From: Cyclobacterium plantarum
Lineage (GTDB): Bacteria > Bacteroidota > Bacteroidia > Cytophagales > Cyclobacteriaceae
NCBI RefSeq assembly: GCF_011290685.1
Contig: NZ_JAANYN010000008.1
Span: 112,107-176,106, forward strand
Reading direction: 5' to 3'
DNA length: 64,000 bases
In this document: one piece after another, positions 1-10,041 of the stretch
How the letters are laid out: the number at the start of each line of letters is the position of its first letter
Position numbering within the stretch: the stretch's first letter is position 1
Translations under genes and position numbers: made by a program
The notes under the pieces: generated by a model
What the model saw: only the letters and a program-made list of their open reading frames with translations
What the model was told of the DNA's origin: nothing
Database searches by the model: none

Positions 1-363
1 AACCAGGAAATTCAATTCAGTCCTACCCTTGATCTCCATTGACTCTATGGGAGGAATATCATGGAAATTCCCTCTCACGGCACGTACGAGATATTCTCCT
101 GAAAAGATCTGACTGTTTTGATAGGTTCCGTCACCTTTGCTTACTAAGGTTTGTGTAACATTGGTCTGGTCTTCTACCCAGCCCTGTTCGATTAGCTCAA
201 TCACAGTTCCGTTGATAATGTCCTGGGCCAGGGGCTCATTGGTACCTTCATCTATAAATGTACCGTAAAGTTCTGCATTTGGCTGGTCATAATTATCTAT
301 TTCGCAGGATGTTGCCATCACCAGCACGGCAAAATATAGGATATGTTTTATCTGTTTCATCAT
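1..363 (-). CDS. DUF3823 SusCD-associated lipoprotein (partial, C-terminus off window)
   Basis: About 120 N-terminal residues are visible; the gene runs off the left edge. The product starts with a lipoprotein signal peptide ending at Cys20 (VMATSCE), then a short Tyr/Asp-rich stretch (IDNYDQPNAELYGTF) followed by a beta-rich Ig-like or carboxypeptidase-regulatory-like segment. This matches DUF3823 proteins, which typically follow SusD in Bacteroidota and are presumed to be surface or periplasmic accessories of glycan or nutrient uptake. It is the third gene of the minus-strand SusC-SusD operon, about 48 bases after the SusD stop. Two adjacent ATG codons (361-363 and 358-360) are possible starts. 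No substrate can be inferred. Confidence 0.75.
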   Translation of the reverse strand, partial: MMKQIKHILYFAVLVMATSCEIDNYDQPNAELYGTFIDEGTNEPLAQDIINGTVIELIEQGWVEDQTNVTQTLVSKGDGTYQNSQIFSGEYLVRAVRGNFHDIPPIESMEIKGRTELNFLV

Positions 364-411
364 GATTATTTTCAAAATTTTACTAGTTATATACCACTCG
401 ATAATACTAAA

Positions 412-2328
412 TTAACCTGTTGGGTTTTGAATCACACCACTGGCACCAACCCCGGGAATAGATAGGTAGTAGTCCCTGATCAAAAAGGTCCTGGGATTCA
501 TATTGTGCACATTGGCACGAATAAAAATATATTGAGGTGGGCTCACCCTTAGGTCCAGTACCGGCTGGAGTGCATGGGATATCTGCGCTTCAAATAGCTC
601 ATGCCTTTCTCTTCTTCTGATCAGGTCCCACCACCTTTTATTTTCAAAGGCAAGTTCTACGGTTCTTTCCCGCATCACATTGGCAATGGTTAGGGGTATT
701 TCAGTGGTATGCCCTGCACGTCTTCGGATATCATTCATGACTTCGGCTGCCCTTGCCTCATCCCCAAGACCGCTCTCTGTAACCGCTTCAGCATAATTCA
801 ATAAAATTTCTGCATACCTGAATTCCACCCAGTCCGTAGTGCTCTGATTCCATCCGGGAGTAACAGGATCATCACTAAGGAATTTTCTAAATGAAAAACC
901 GGTCTTTGTATTGTTTCCTCCAAAACCGTCAAATCCGGAATAATCATTGGTGGTGGGACCCCCATAATTGTAATAGGTGACGCCGTCTACTTCGACTGAT
1001 CCTCCTGTTCGGATTCGGGGCGTTCCATCCGGTAATATAAAGCCAGCCTGAATGACTATTTCCTCTCCTTTCATGGTGCTTCCTGGAATAACGACAGTGG
1101 CATGTAACCGGGCATCCTTATCCTCAAAAGGAGTCCTGGGATCGTCAAAATGCAGGTAATTTTTGCTCGCATCGTAGCCATTGTAATCGTCAATGTCTCC
1201 CTCGGATGTCGTGACGATCGGTGCTTCTTCTCCGGGGTTGGTGTACGTTTCGTACTTGTCCACCAGATCCAGAGTAGGGTTCATCCGACCCGGATGTGGC
1301 CAGCCGTTAGCCAACTGGGCAGGAGTAAACCATATATCATAATTATGGCCTCTTCTGTTTCCTGGAATCGTATGGCCTTTAATAAAAATGGCTTCGTTCA
1401 ACGCAATGTTTGGATCCTGAAACATCCTCCTGTAATTCTCTGCCGCTTCCGCGGGAGTCGCAGGCGTGGGCTGAAAAAGGGAAAATACCCCAGAATCCAT
1501 AATTTCGGCTGAAGCATCAATACATTCTGCATAATACGTATCTGCATCGCTGGCCGACATTCCTACATAGCCCATATCAACTGCATCGCCTGTTAGGGGC
1601 GCTTTATCCCAGAATTTCGCCAATGAAGCAGCATGGAGGGCAGCGCGGGATTTTAATGCCAATGCTACCCATTTGGTTGCCCTTCGCTCCCCATCCCAGG
1701 ATTCCGGGAGTTTGGAGATGGCAATGTCCAGCTCAGATAGAATATAATCATAAGTTTCCTTTTCAGTACTTCTCTGAACTTTCAGTGATTCCGCATCGCC
1801 AAGGTATTCCTGACTTTCCTTGATCAAGGGCAATCCACCATAGCGTATGGCAATGCCGAAATAGGCAAATGCCCGAACGAAGGCCGCTTCTCCACTCAAC
1901 TTTTCTCTTTCATCTTCAGGAATGTTGAGGGTTGGAATGGCATCAATCAGCAAATTCACATCCCGGATCAGGGAATAACCTGCAATCCAGTAATTATTCA
2001 TGTTATCGCCATTTCCATTCGGTCCATTATTTAGCCCACCGGCTTCCGAATGTACGGCTTCATCCGTGGATTGTGCCCTGGTCTGTCCGCCATTATTGGG
2101 CCCGCCCTGGTTTTGATTAAATCCTGAGTTAAAGAAAAGAAAATCTTCAGTTGGCAATTGATAATACAAGTTCGCCATATATAGTTTGACCCCTGCTGGT
2201 GAGCCAAAAACAGCCTCTACAGGCAGTTTATCCTGGGGCTCTAGATCCAGTACTTCTGTACAGCTCGGCAGGAGACTTACAGTAGCTGCCAGCAAAACAC
2301 AATTTATAAATTTAAATACCTTCATCAT
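412..2328 (-). CDS. SusD/RagB family outer-membrane nutrient-binding lipoprotein
   Basis: At 638 residues this is a full-length SusD-like protein. The signal peptide ends at a lipobox (LLPSC, Cys23) after two possible initiator methionines. The N-terminal SusD-like domain carries the TPR-type helices expected of the family (for example GEAAFVRAFAYFGIAIRYGG, about residues 147-166). The C-terminal RagB/SusD domain contains the family signature WVEFRYAEILLNYAEAV followed by MNDIRRRAG and the terminal ELAFENKRWWDLIRR motif. SusD proteins cap the SusC barrel and bind the ligand outside the cell. The gene lies 25 bases downstream of SusC and is followed by DUF3823, a standard triplet. No glycoside hydrolase or peptidase sits in this triplet, so the ligand is unknown. 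Confidence 0.95.
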   Translation of the reverse strand: MMKVFKFINCVLLAATVSLLPSCTEVLDLEPQDKLPVEAVFGSPAGVKLYMANLYYQLPTEDFLFFNSGFNQNQGGPNNGGQTRAQSTDEAVHSEAGGLNNGPNGNGDNMNNYWIAGYSLIRDVNLLIDAIPTLNIPEDEREKLSGEAAFVRAFAYFGIAIRYGGLPLIKESQEYLGDAESLKVQRSTEKETYDYILSELDIAISKLPESWDGERRATKWVALALKSRAALHAASLAKFWDKAPLTGDAVDMGYVGMSASDADTYYAECIDASAEIMDSGVFSLFQPTPATPAEAAENYRRMFQDPNIALNEAIFIKGHTIPGNRRGHNYDIWFTPAQLANGWPHPGRMNPTLDLVDKYETYTNPGEEAPIVTTSEGDIDDYNGYDASKNYLHFDDPRTPFEDKDARLHATVVIPGSTMKGEEIVIQAGFILPDGTPRIRTGGSVEVDGVTYYNYGGPTTNDYSGFDGFGGNNTKTGFSFRKFLSDDPVTPGWNQSTTDWVEFRYAEILLNYAEAVTESGLGDEARAAEVMNDIRRRAGHTTEIPLTIANVMRERTVELAFENKRWWDLIRRRERHELFEAQISHALQPVLDLRVSPPQYIFIRANVHNMNPRTFLIRDYYLSIPGVGASGVIQNPTG

Positions 2329-2353
2329 TTTGAATTTAAAGTTCGATTTTCAT

Positions 2354-5300
2354 TTAGAAATTCAGGCTTAGGCCGAGATTGTAGTTTTTACTCAACGGGT
2401 AAGTATAACCTGCATTAAAGGCCCCTTCTACTTTTTCCGGATCAAACTGCTTCATAAACGGATCCCTGGCATAGGTCAGCAGGTTAAAACCATTCATATA
2501 CACCCTCAGGCGCTCCATTCCTAATCTGCTCAGCAGTGCTGCATTGAAGGTATAGCCCAATTCTAAACTTTTTAATCTGACAAAAGAAGAATTTCTCCTC
2601 CAAACCGAACTTTCGGCATACAGCATGCCGACATCTGAGTTTAGCCTGGTGACAGGCCACTCGCCAGGTATCCATTCGCTGTCGAGGTTATAGGGATCTG
2701 CCTGATGCCACCTATCGAAAAAATAAGCAGGTAAATTACCCCTAAAGGCAAACATTTCGCCGTACACTTCATTAAACCTCATCGTATATTTTCCTGCACC
2801 CTGGAAGTGCAGGTTGAGATCAAAACCTTTCCATTGGGCACCAAAGGTGGCTCCAAAATTGATCAATGGTGTTCCGCCATAATTAAGCGGGGTGCGCGCA
2901 TCCTCTCCGTTAATGATCCCGTCATTGTTAACGTCTTCATACATGAAATCACCGGGAAGCTCCCTTGTTCCGCCAAGTGCACCGCCATAGACCGGTCCTT
3001 GCCAAACTTCTTCCTGACTCTGAAACTGACCGGTGACAATGTATCCCGTTTGTCGGTTACCCCACCTACCTGCTTCTCCATTTAGCCATCGATCTCGTTG
3101 GCTTTGGAAAGGAGCCCGTTCCTGATAGCGGGTCATGGACCGGCTGAAATTGAAGTTTCCTCTCACATTGTATTGAAAATCATTGATGGTATTGGTGTGC
3201 CCAAGGGCGAATTCAAAACCAACCTGCCGGCTGCTATTCAGGTTTTCTTCAGGTAAGGTGCCGCCAAATGTGTTGGGAAGGGAAATATTTCGCCGGGCCA
3301 GTTGTCCCTTTCGCTCCCTGTTGTAGAAATCCGCTACCACCTCCAATTTTCCATTCCACATGGTCAGATCAAAACCGATGTCCGATAAGTGGTTGGTGGA
3401 CCAGGTCAATAAACTGTTGGTAATGGCCGGTGATGCCAATCCATTGGTCAGGTTATTATTGGAAAATTCCCAGGTACTTACACCACCAAAGGTAAATCCG
3501 GGAAGGTACTGAAAGGGGGCCCCTTCATCCGAACCAATCACCCCATAAGAACCGCGAAGTTTCAATTCATTGATAGCCGGAAAATTATTTAGTATAAAGT
3601 TTTCCTCTGATATTCTCCATCCTACTGAGACTACTGGAAAAAAACCAAATCGCCTGTCGGGGTGATACCTGTAGGAACCATTGTAATTGAAAGCTCCTTC
3701 AATCAAATATTTTTGTGAAAAGCCATAGTTTACCCTCCCTATGTAACTGATTCGTGAGTTCTCATTATCCTGTCCGTCGTTTTGCAGATTTGTTTGTCCG
3801 GCAAATCTAATCTGGTCACTGGTATAAAAATCACCGTAATACCGTCTTGCAAACTGCCATCTGCTCCATCCCTTGATCTGCTCCGCCACCAATGTTCCGG
3901 AAATATCATGTTTTTGCCCTATCCGGGTTTTATAATCTGCCGATAACCGGAGCGTATAGGTATTACCCACATCTGTCCGTGCATTGATATTTTGATCGGC
4001 TCTTTGGACCAAGGGGTTATAGGTATCTGTTGCCGGGGTATAGGTATAAGTGGTGAAGCCTTTATACAGGTTTTTATTCATGGTATTTCCGGTATCAAAT
4101 GATCCGGTTCCTGTAATGAACAGGTCTTTTACAAAAGGCACAGCAAATCGCAGTTCCGCCATTGTTTGGATGGCCCTGTTTTCTACTTCCGTATATCCGG
4201 ACAAATCGCGGTCAGCCAATACCGTTGGGGTTTGGAAACCTGAAGAGACAAATCCCGGATACTGTGGGTTATCGTTGGCAAAGGGTCGCTCCGTGGGAAG
4301 GGTCACCCGGGTGGTTTTGAAAATATTAAAAAAATTGTCTCCGGGCTGGGATTGTTTATCATACCGACCGGATATCATCACCCTCGCTCTCAGGTTTTTT
4401 GTAAGGTCAGCGGTTATATTGCTTCTCAAATTTACACGATTATAGTCCATATCTCCACTTCTCAATAAACCACCGTCTTTTACATACTCCATACCAATAT
4501 AATAGAGTACTTTCTCACCTCCGCCACTGGCAGATAGGTTGTGCTGGGTCTGCACCGCCTGATTTTTCATCGTGGCATCATACCAATCCACATTGGTATA
4601 TCCGGGTAAGGTTCCATCCAGGTATTTTTGAAGTTCATCCCGGGTATAATAGGGAATACCGGCACCAGGGCCATAAATATTTGCATCATTCCTCATTTGG
4701 GCGTATTGGGCGGTAGTGGCCATTTGTGGTACATCGGTAGGCCTGGTGATGCCTGTCACTGCATTGTAGGTAAAGGAAGTTTTTCCGCGGTTTCCCTGTT
4801 TGGTAGTTACGATTACAACTCCATTTGCCGCGCCAATTCCATAAACTGCGGCAGAGGCATCCTTTAAGACGGAAATACTTTCAATATCATCGGGATTGAT
4901 TCGCTGGAAAGCACCTGGGTCATTACGGATAATCCCGTCAATGACGAACATAGGAGTTCCGAAACCACGGATGTTGATCGAATTATCAAATGAACCCGGT
5001 TGTCCGGAATTTTGGCGGATATTCAATCCGGCTACTTTTCCCTGCAATTTTTGGGCAAGGCTGGAGTGGGTGGCAGTTTGGATTTCTTTATTTTCAATAG
5101 AACTGACAGCTCCTGTCAAGGTGGCCTTTTCTGCAAATCCATAGCCTACTACAATAAATTCGTCCAATTCTTCCTGATTGGATGCCAAGGCAACATTTAT
5201 AGTAGTTCTCGATCCGATTTCTTCGGTTACCGTCTCCATTCCAATAAAAACAAAAGTCAATTGGTTGGCGTCAGGAGGGACACTAATAGAATAGGTACCA

Positions 5301-5476
5301 TTTATATCCGAAATCGTTCCTCCTACCTGTTCTCCATCGCTGTTTGCAATGATATTGACCCCTGGTAAGGTGTTGCCATCGGCGACGTCTGTCACCGTTC
5401 CCCTGATTTCCCGGTCCTGGGCAGCCAGGCAAAGCGGGAAAAGGAAAATGAGGGTTATTGCGTAAATTCTTTTCAT
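2354..5476 (-). CDS. SusC/RagA family TonB-dependent outer-membrane receptor
   Basis: This 1040-residue protein has a signal peptide (to about residue 19), a CarboxypepD_reg-like Ig domain (about residues 22-105, REIRGTVTDVADGNTLPGV), a TonB-box-like stretch (DEFIVVGYG), a plug domain with the SusC hallmark LKDASAAVYGIGAANGVV (about residues 203-220), and a long beta-barrel ending in an aromatic strand (NYNLGLSLNF). It imports a ligand captured by the SusD partner using TonB energy. It is the first gene of the minus-strand operon SusC-SusD-DUF3823. There is no ECF sigma/anti-sigma pair or hybrid regulator next to it, so its control is not visible here apart from an inverted repeat at 5749-5763. 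Confidence 0.96.
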   Translation of the reverse strand: MKRIYAITLIFLFPLCLAAQDREIRGTVTDVADGNTLPGVNIIANSDGEQVGGTISDINGTYSISVPPDANQLTFVFIGMETVTEEIGSRTTINVALASNQEELDEFIVVGYGFAEKATLTGAVSSIENKEIQTATHSSLAQKLQGKVAGLNIRQNSGQPGSFDNSINIRGFGTPMFVIDGIIRNDPGAFQRINPDDIESISVLKDASAAVYGIGAANGVVIVTTKQGNRGKTSFTYNAVTGITRPTDVPQMATTAQYAQMRNDANIYGPGAGIPYYTRDELQKYLDGTLPGYTNVDWYDATMKNQAVQTQHNLSASGGGEKVLYYIGMEYVKDGGLLRSGDMDYNRVNLRSNITADLTKNLRARVMISGRYDKQSQPGDNFFNIFKTTRVTLPTERPFANDNPQYPGFVSSGFQTPTVLADRDLSGYTEVENRAIQTMAELRFAVPFVKDLFITGTGSFDTGNTMNKNLYKGFTTYTYTPATDTYNPLVQRADQNINARTDVGNTYTLRLSADYKTRIGQKHDISGTLVAEQIKGWSRWQFARRYYGDFYTSDQIRFAGQTNLQNDGQDNENSRISYIGRVNYGFSQKYLIEGAFNYNGSYRYHPDRRFGFFPVVSVGWRISEENFILNNFPAINELKLRGSYGVIGSDEGAPFQYLPGFTFGGVSTWEFSNNNLTNGLASPAITNSLLTWSTNHLSDIGFDLTMWNGKLEVVADFYNRERKGQLARRNISLPNTFGGTLPEENLNSSRQVGFEFALGHTNTINDFQYNVRGNFNFSRSMTRYQERAPFQSQRDRWLNGEAGRWGNRQTGYIVTGQFQSQEEVWQGPVYGGALGGTRELPGDFMYEDVNNDGIINGEDARTPLNYGGTPLINFGATFGAQWKGFDLNLHFQGAGKYTMRFNEVYGEMFAFRGNLPAYFFDRWHQADPYNLDSEWIPGEWPVTRLNSDVGMLYAESSVWRRNSSFVRLKSLELGYTFNAALLSRLGMERLRVYMNGFNLLTYARDPFMKQFDPEKVEGAFNAGYTYPLSKNYNLGLSLNF

Positions 5477-5748
5477 AAGATTTGAATCAATTATTTTTTG
5501 TAACTACTATTTTGGCAAACGAATTAAGGTGATTGAACCTTTGCTTAGGGTGGAGTAAAATAGTGCATAGTGAAAGGGGTTTATTGTTAGAAATAGTTAC
5601 ATCCTCTGGACAAATTCTTATTCAGTTCAGATAATTTCCTTATACAGGTTTTTATCTTTACCAATTTTTCAAGATGCCCCAACTTAATCTGGAAGAGGTG
5701 AATAATTCATTAATATTTGATTAATAAGAAAAAATGTTCAACATAAAT

Positions 5749-5763
5749 ATCTGATATTCAGAT
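5749..5763. promoter_or_regulatory. Candidate operator upstream of susC: ATCTGA-TAT-TCAGAT
   Basis: A perfect 6-bp inverted repeat with a 3-bp spacer lies about 275 bases upstream of the SusC start, in the 729-base AT-rich stretch between susC and the propeller lipoprotein gene. It could be an operator for the SusCD operon, but no regulator is linked to it. The rest of 5477-6050 shows no ORF or clear promoter. Confidence 0.3.
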
Positions 5764-6050
5764 TTATAAAATTATTTAATTTAGTAAGCAATAGGGTTTG
5801 GGGAAATTTCTAAATAGAAAAATGTGGCCCATATGGAGCATTCGCCAGATATAAGACCAGGGACAAAATGATATCACCATTTATTTCAAAGAATCAATTC
5901 ACGTGTTTCTTTTGCGGCAAAAACGTATAGAAACCTCCTGCTTGTTTACCGTTAAATACAAGCATAAACCTTCCATGGAGGGATCATTATTTAACCCTTT
6001 CACAAAAATAAAACAATGATGAAAACGAAAATTAAAGTCGGTTATTCCAG

Positions 6051-6209
6051 GTGGCCAGCTGTGACGGTTTTGCCCTGAGCAGTGTAGAACAAACGGCCGA
6101 GAAAGACGGAGACGTTTGGGTGCATATCAGTTATCTGGCAGCCAGGAGGGATTCTGGACTGAAGCAGGTCTGGCAATCAATACCATTAGATGGGAAAGGG
6201 AAAATCTAG
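6051..6209 (+). pseudogene. Possible 3' remnant of a lost gene
   Basis: A reading frame runs without ATG from about 6036 to a TAG at 6207-6209. It would encode about 50 residues of plausible soluble composition (for example GDVWVHISYLAARR). Just upstream, ATGATGAAAACG at 6016 opens a second frame that stops after about 20 codons, as in a frameshifted gene start. The two together look like a decayed small gene, but no family is recognised and chance cannot be excluded. Confidence 0.25.
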
Positions 6210-7501
6210 GGATTTATTGGAATTTTGACCATTTTATGATTTCCATCCAGGTCATAGACAGGTAATGCAAGTGATCGACCCTGATCAGTCCAGCTCAGGC
6301 TTGTGTCAGAACCTATGCGATCAATATCCTGAAAAAATGAAACCTGATTGAGTTTGCCGCTGGAGCTATTAAAGGTCCAGACTTGTCGGGTTCCGGACCT
6401 ATCCGATACAAAGGCGAGAATATTTTCATTAGCCGGCGAAAAAACTGGCGACATATCATTCCAGGGAGACCCCACAAACTCATGCTTCTGAACCTGATCC
6501 CCAAATTCCACGGTATAGATGTTGTAAACGCTCCTGTTTTCCACCGTGCTTAAATGATCTAAAGCTACTATATCTTTAAGGTTTGAGGCATCCATGCCTG
6601 TGGTTAACGGTAAGCCTGCGCCATGTTCCGGTAACTGAAAGGATGGCCAAAGTAGGTGGGTAATTCCTTCATTATCGCTTTTCCACAATCCCATTTTCCC
6701 CCTTTCCAAGGAATCTGAAAGAAACAACACCGAATTTTCCTCCTTCCCAAAGCTGGGAAACATTTGTTGGTGCCTGTCTTCAATTACAGGGTCTATTACC
6801 TTAGTTTCTACATCAAAAGTAAGTAAATGGGAGGGAGTATAACCTTGCGCTGTTTGGCTTAATCCTTCAGTTGTCGCAAAAATCACCTTTCGTCCATCAG
6901 CAGACCATTGCGGATGGTAACTATCCAATTTGACCAAATCAGTTTGCCCGGATACTATATCAAGTAAGAAAAGACTTAAGGTCATGAAGTCCTGTCCGGC
7001 TTCAGTCCATCGATAATTTGTAATAAAAGCCAGTTTGGTTCCTTGCAAATTTATTTTTGGATGATAAAGGGGATCCCAGCTTTCCAATTCCATCAATGTT
7101 TTGTATTCAGGAATTGGATGGGGAACTGTCATGATCCTATTTGAGCGGGTCGTTTGCCCGGCTCTATGTGCTGTCACATAAAACTCATGGGGTTGGCCAT
7201 ATTCCGAATTGCCCACCAAATAGGTCATATGGTCTGCATTTAGGCTTGCAATGCGGGTAAAATCGGTGCTTCCTGGGAATTTAGCGAAAACTTCATAGCT
7301 GCTTCCTTCTACAGTTGTTGGGTGGAACCAGGTTGTTAACCTGGAAATATTCCAGGTTAACATCACGTTACCATCTTCCATAATACTGGAAATTAAGAAG
7401 GGTGTACCGAGTACAGCACCTTCGGGAATAGGGTCATCCCATTTCTCCTCACAACCAAAGAAAGAAAATAATATAATCAGGCGAAGACACCAATTTTTCA
7501 T
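6206..7501 (-). CDS. Lipoprotein with Fn3-like domain and TolB/PD40-type beta-propeller
   Basis: The 431-residue product has a lipoprotein signal (SFFGCEE, Cys17). Residues about 30-120 resemble a fibronectin type III or Ig-like domain (GNVMLTWNISRL, SSYEVFAKFPG, GQPHEFYVTAHRAG). From about 135 onward there are repeated WD40-like/PD40 blades typical of TolB-like propellers (KINLQGTKLAFITNY, SYHPQWSADGRKVIFAT, SPVFSPANENILAFVSDRSG). Such proteins are periplasmic or surface-attached and are thought to bind proteins or glycans; no enzymatic motif is seen. It stands alone on the minus strand, about 730 bases upstream of susC in the direction of transcription, so co-transcription is unlikely. Confidence 0.7.
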   Translation of the reverse strand: MKNWCLRLIILFSFFGCEEKWDDPIPEGAVLGTPFLISSIMEDGNVMLTWNISRLTTWFHPTTVEGSSYEVFAKFPGSTDFTRIASLNADHMTYLVGNSEYGQPHEFYVTAHRAGQTTRSNRIMTVPHPIPEYKTLMELESWDPLYHPKINLQGTKLAFITNYRWTEAGQDFMTLSLFLLDIVSGQTDLVKLDSYHPQWSADGRKVIFATTEGLSQTAQGYTPSHLLTFDVETKVIDPVIEDRHQQMFPSFGKEENSVLFLSDSLERGKMGLWKSDNEGITHLLWPSFQLPEHGAGLPLTTGMDASNLKDIVALDHLSTVENRSVYNIYTVEFGDQVQKHEFVGSPWNDMSPVFSPANENILAFVSDRSGTRQVWTFNSSSGKLNQVSFFQDIDRIGSDTSLSWTDQGRSLALPVYDLDGNHKMVKIPINP

Positions 7502-8144
7502 AGTCTGTAACTTTGTCGCAACTTATCTAACAATTAAATTGATAATATCCCGGATTAACCTGATCAGCTACTACGTACCTAACCCAAGACGAAACAACCC
7601 ATAAAAGTGTCACAACTGATCAAGCTTTTCCCTATAATTTCTGGATTAATTTTCATGAGAAGATTTAAAATGTGACTAAAAATAAATTAAAGGCAAAAAG
7701 ATGAAGGGCCTGCATAAAACCGGATTATCCTGAATTTACCCAGGGGGTATTTTGGAAGATGGTGATGAGGAGGATTTTTGTGCCTTGATTTATGGGTCTT
7801 GTAGCCCTATAAACCTCAGTGGCAGGATTAAGTAGGACCTGACGGACATTGCCCAATTTGTCTTTTACCGGTGAATGTATTTCTTTAGCCTTTAAAATTT
7901 AAAACTATTTTTTAAAAAATACTTTTTATATTTATTAAAATGTATTTTAATGCATGTAAATTGTTTTTTGAACTTTTATAAACAGCTATGAATAAAAAAA
8001 TTTCTGCAGCAATTGTAGCCGCACATGATGAGGATACTGGTCATAACAGCATGCCTGAATTCCTCCAAATTTCCCATATAAGATCCTTTTGCAACTTATT
8101 TTAATTTAATTATTTATTCTATTTATTTACTAAATCTTTAAACT
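7502..8144. other. 643-base intergenic region between divergent genes
   Basis: This AT-rich stretch separates the propeller lipoprotein (minus) from the secreted protein at 8145 (plus) and must hold both promoters. I see no ORF with coding character, no strong inverted repeat and no RNA gene. Short in-frame stretches around 7731-7860 and 7987-8060 look like decayed sequence, but nothing can be identified. Confidence 0.4.
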
Positions 8145-9821
8145 ATGAAAAAGGCAACACTTTTCCTTTGTCTATGTATGGTCCATTCTTTTTTGTTTGG
8201 ACAAAGACTTCCTGAAAACGCTCAATTGAAGTGGGGAAATGAAATGAAGTTCAATAAGAAAATGACTTTATCAGAGATAGCTGCAACTGATGAATCCGGC
8301 TATTACCTGATCAAAAGGAAAATCCGACAGGAACTTCAGGAATCAAAAAAACTACCTTATTTAGAGAAATACGATCTAAATCTCAGAATGGTAAAAAGTG
8401 CGGACCTTTCCAAATTGGACCTGGCTGGAAAGCCCAATTTTGAGCACATCATGCAATGGAACAATCAATTATGGCTCTTTTTTACTACGGATCCCGGAAA
8501 AGGGGAGCAGGAAGGCTTGTATAGGGTAGCCCTGGATGCTCAAAATCTCCGGTTGGCCGGAAAAAGTCAGTTTGTAATGGCTGCCGAAGATAAGAAGGCA
8601 AAGCCGGGAATAGGTGGATTGGGTATTAATTTGAGAATAACTAGTCCTAAATTCCACTTTTATCCTACACCGGATGAAAGCAAGCTCCTGATAGTGCGTG
8701 AAAGTGGAGAGGTAAGAAAGAAACAGAAAGAGGTAAGTCTTCTCCTTGCCGATCAGCAGTTAAATCCCATTTGGACATGGGATGAAACCTTGCAGGCAGA
8801 TTCCGATGAGCTGGAATTGGTAAATGCACTACTGGATAGCAATGGAAATGTACACCTGCTTAGCAAAAGCCAGCCTGCTGACGTAGCCTACAAAATTACT
8901 TCCTTATTTAAGCAGGAAAGGTATTTTTTTACACTTGTCAGCATAACCGGAGATGGAAAAAAGGCACTTCATAAAAATATCAATCTGGCTGAATATCAAA
9001 TTAATGCAGCCAATATTCAGGTGAATGAGGAAGGTCACCTTTATTTTGGTGGTTTTTATACAGAAGAAGGGAAGGCCAACAAAAGTACAGGAGGCACTTA
9101 TTTTCTGAAAATGGATGGAAATAACCAAACCGTTCTTCATCAGCAAACGGAGGCTTTTGATGTAGCTTTCCTTACACGTGGTCTTTCTGAAGGCAAAGCG
9201 AAAAAGACTTCCAAGAAACTGAAAAAAGGCAAATCAGTAGAAGATTCCTATTTCTTTTTAGACGAAATCATTGTAAAAAGCGATGGGTCTGTGGCCTTTG
9301 TGGGTGAGGACCGGCATGAATGGGTTACAAGTTCAACGGGAAGTGCCACCGGTTCTGGCATCCACACTACTACCAATACGTTTCACTATGATTACGGTAG
9401 TATCGTGATAGCGGAATTTGATCCCAATGGAACAAGAAAATGGGCGAAAAAAATCGTAAAGAATCAAGTATCTACCGGGGATGAAGGGTTCTTTTTTTCC
9501 TACTCTGTGTCCATGATCAACAACAACCTGTATTTTGTGTTCAATGACAACGTAAAAAATCTTGGCTACAACGGAAAGGGTAAAGTAGCCCGTTTTACTC
9601 CCAAAAGCTACAAAGAACACATGATGTCTGTCGCAACACTGGATAGCAAGGGTGCAGTTAGCCGAAGCTCTTTATCGATAAACAGCAACCGGAATCTCAT
9701 GACCATCACGCCTGTGAATACCCAAACCGGTGATTTCGAAATGGTGGTGTACGGACAATACAAAAAGAAATACCGATTGGCCAGATTGGCCTTTGATCCA
9801 CAAATGTTGGCTGCCGACTGA
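8145..9821 (+). CDS. Secreted protein of unknown function (558 aa)
   Basis: A clear Sec signal peptide (MKKATLFLCLCMVHSFLFGQ) is followed by about 540 residues rich in beta-strand patterns: alternating hydrophobic residues, repeated short strands such as HIMQWNNQLWLFFTT and LLDSNGNVHLLSKS, and Gly/Asp turns. The layout suggests a beta-propeller-like periplasmic or surface protein. A Lys-rich segment (about residues 350-365, AKKTSKKLKKGKSVEDSYFF) interrupts it. I recognise no catalytic motif and no named family. It is monocistronic, with a strong hairpin terminator about 50 bases after the stop. ATG at 8145 is chosen because the signal peptide begins there. Confidence 0.75.
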   Translation: MKKATLFLCLCMVHSFLFGQRLPENAQLKWGNEMKFNKKMTLSEIAATDESGYYLIKRKIRQELQESKKLPYLEKYDLNLRMVKSADLSKLDLAGKPNFEHIMQWNNQLWLFFTTDPGKGEQEGLYRVALDAQNLRLAGKSQFVMAAEDKKAKPGIGGLGINLRITSPKFHFYPTPDESKLLIVRESGEVRKKQKEVSLLLADQQLNPIWTWDETLQADSDELELVNALLDSNGNVHLLSKSQPADVAYKITSLFKQERYFFTLVSITGDGKKALHKNINLAEYQINAANIQVNEEGHLYFGGFYTEEGKANKSTGGTYFLKMDGNNQTVLHQQTEAFDVAFLTRGLSEGKAKKTSKKLKKGKSVEDSYFFLDEIIVKSDGSVAFVGEDRHEWVTSSTGSATGSGIHTTTNTFHYDYGSIVIAEFDPNGTRKWAKKIVKNQVSTGDEGFFFSYSVSMINNNLYFVFNDNVKNLGYNGKGKVARFTPKSYKEHMMSVATLDSKGAVSRSSLSINSNRNLMTITPVNTQTGDFEMVVYGQYKKKYRLARLAFDPQMLAAD

Positions 9822-9871
9822 ATAATGGGTCTTGTAGGTAATTGATCAATCAATCAATTGAACATTAAGTA

Positions 9872-9913
9872 AAAGGGAAAGGGCCTGGTAAAGGCATCCT
9901 TTCCCTTTCATTT
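9872..9913 (+). terminator. Intrinsic terminator after the 8145 gene
   Basis: Arms AAAGGGAAAGG (9872-9882) and CCTTTCCCTTT (9898-9908) are perfectly complementary over 11 bp with a 15-base loop, followed by CATTTTTAACTT. It lies 50 bases after the stop at 9821. Confidence 0.75.
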
Positions 9914-10041
9914 TTAACTTTAAGTCAAATTATTTAAACCAAATTTAAAAAAGCATTTTGCGAGAACTCTACTTCTAATAAAAGGGCGGCGGCGGGTAAA
10001 TCTGTTTGGTGTCTTTAGATTGTTCAGCCTTTACGCCAAAA

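Noticed and set aside
412-5476. Polysaccharide utilisation locus with a named substrate
   Set aside because: Only SusC, SusD and DUF3823 are visible; no glycoside hydrolase, peptidase or sulfatase accompanies them in the window, so naming a substrate would be a guess.
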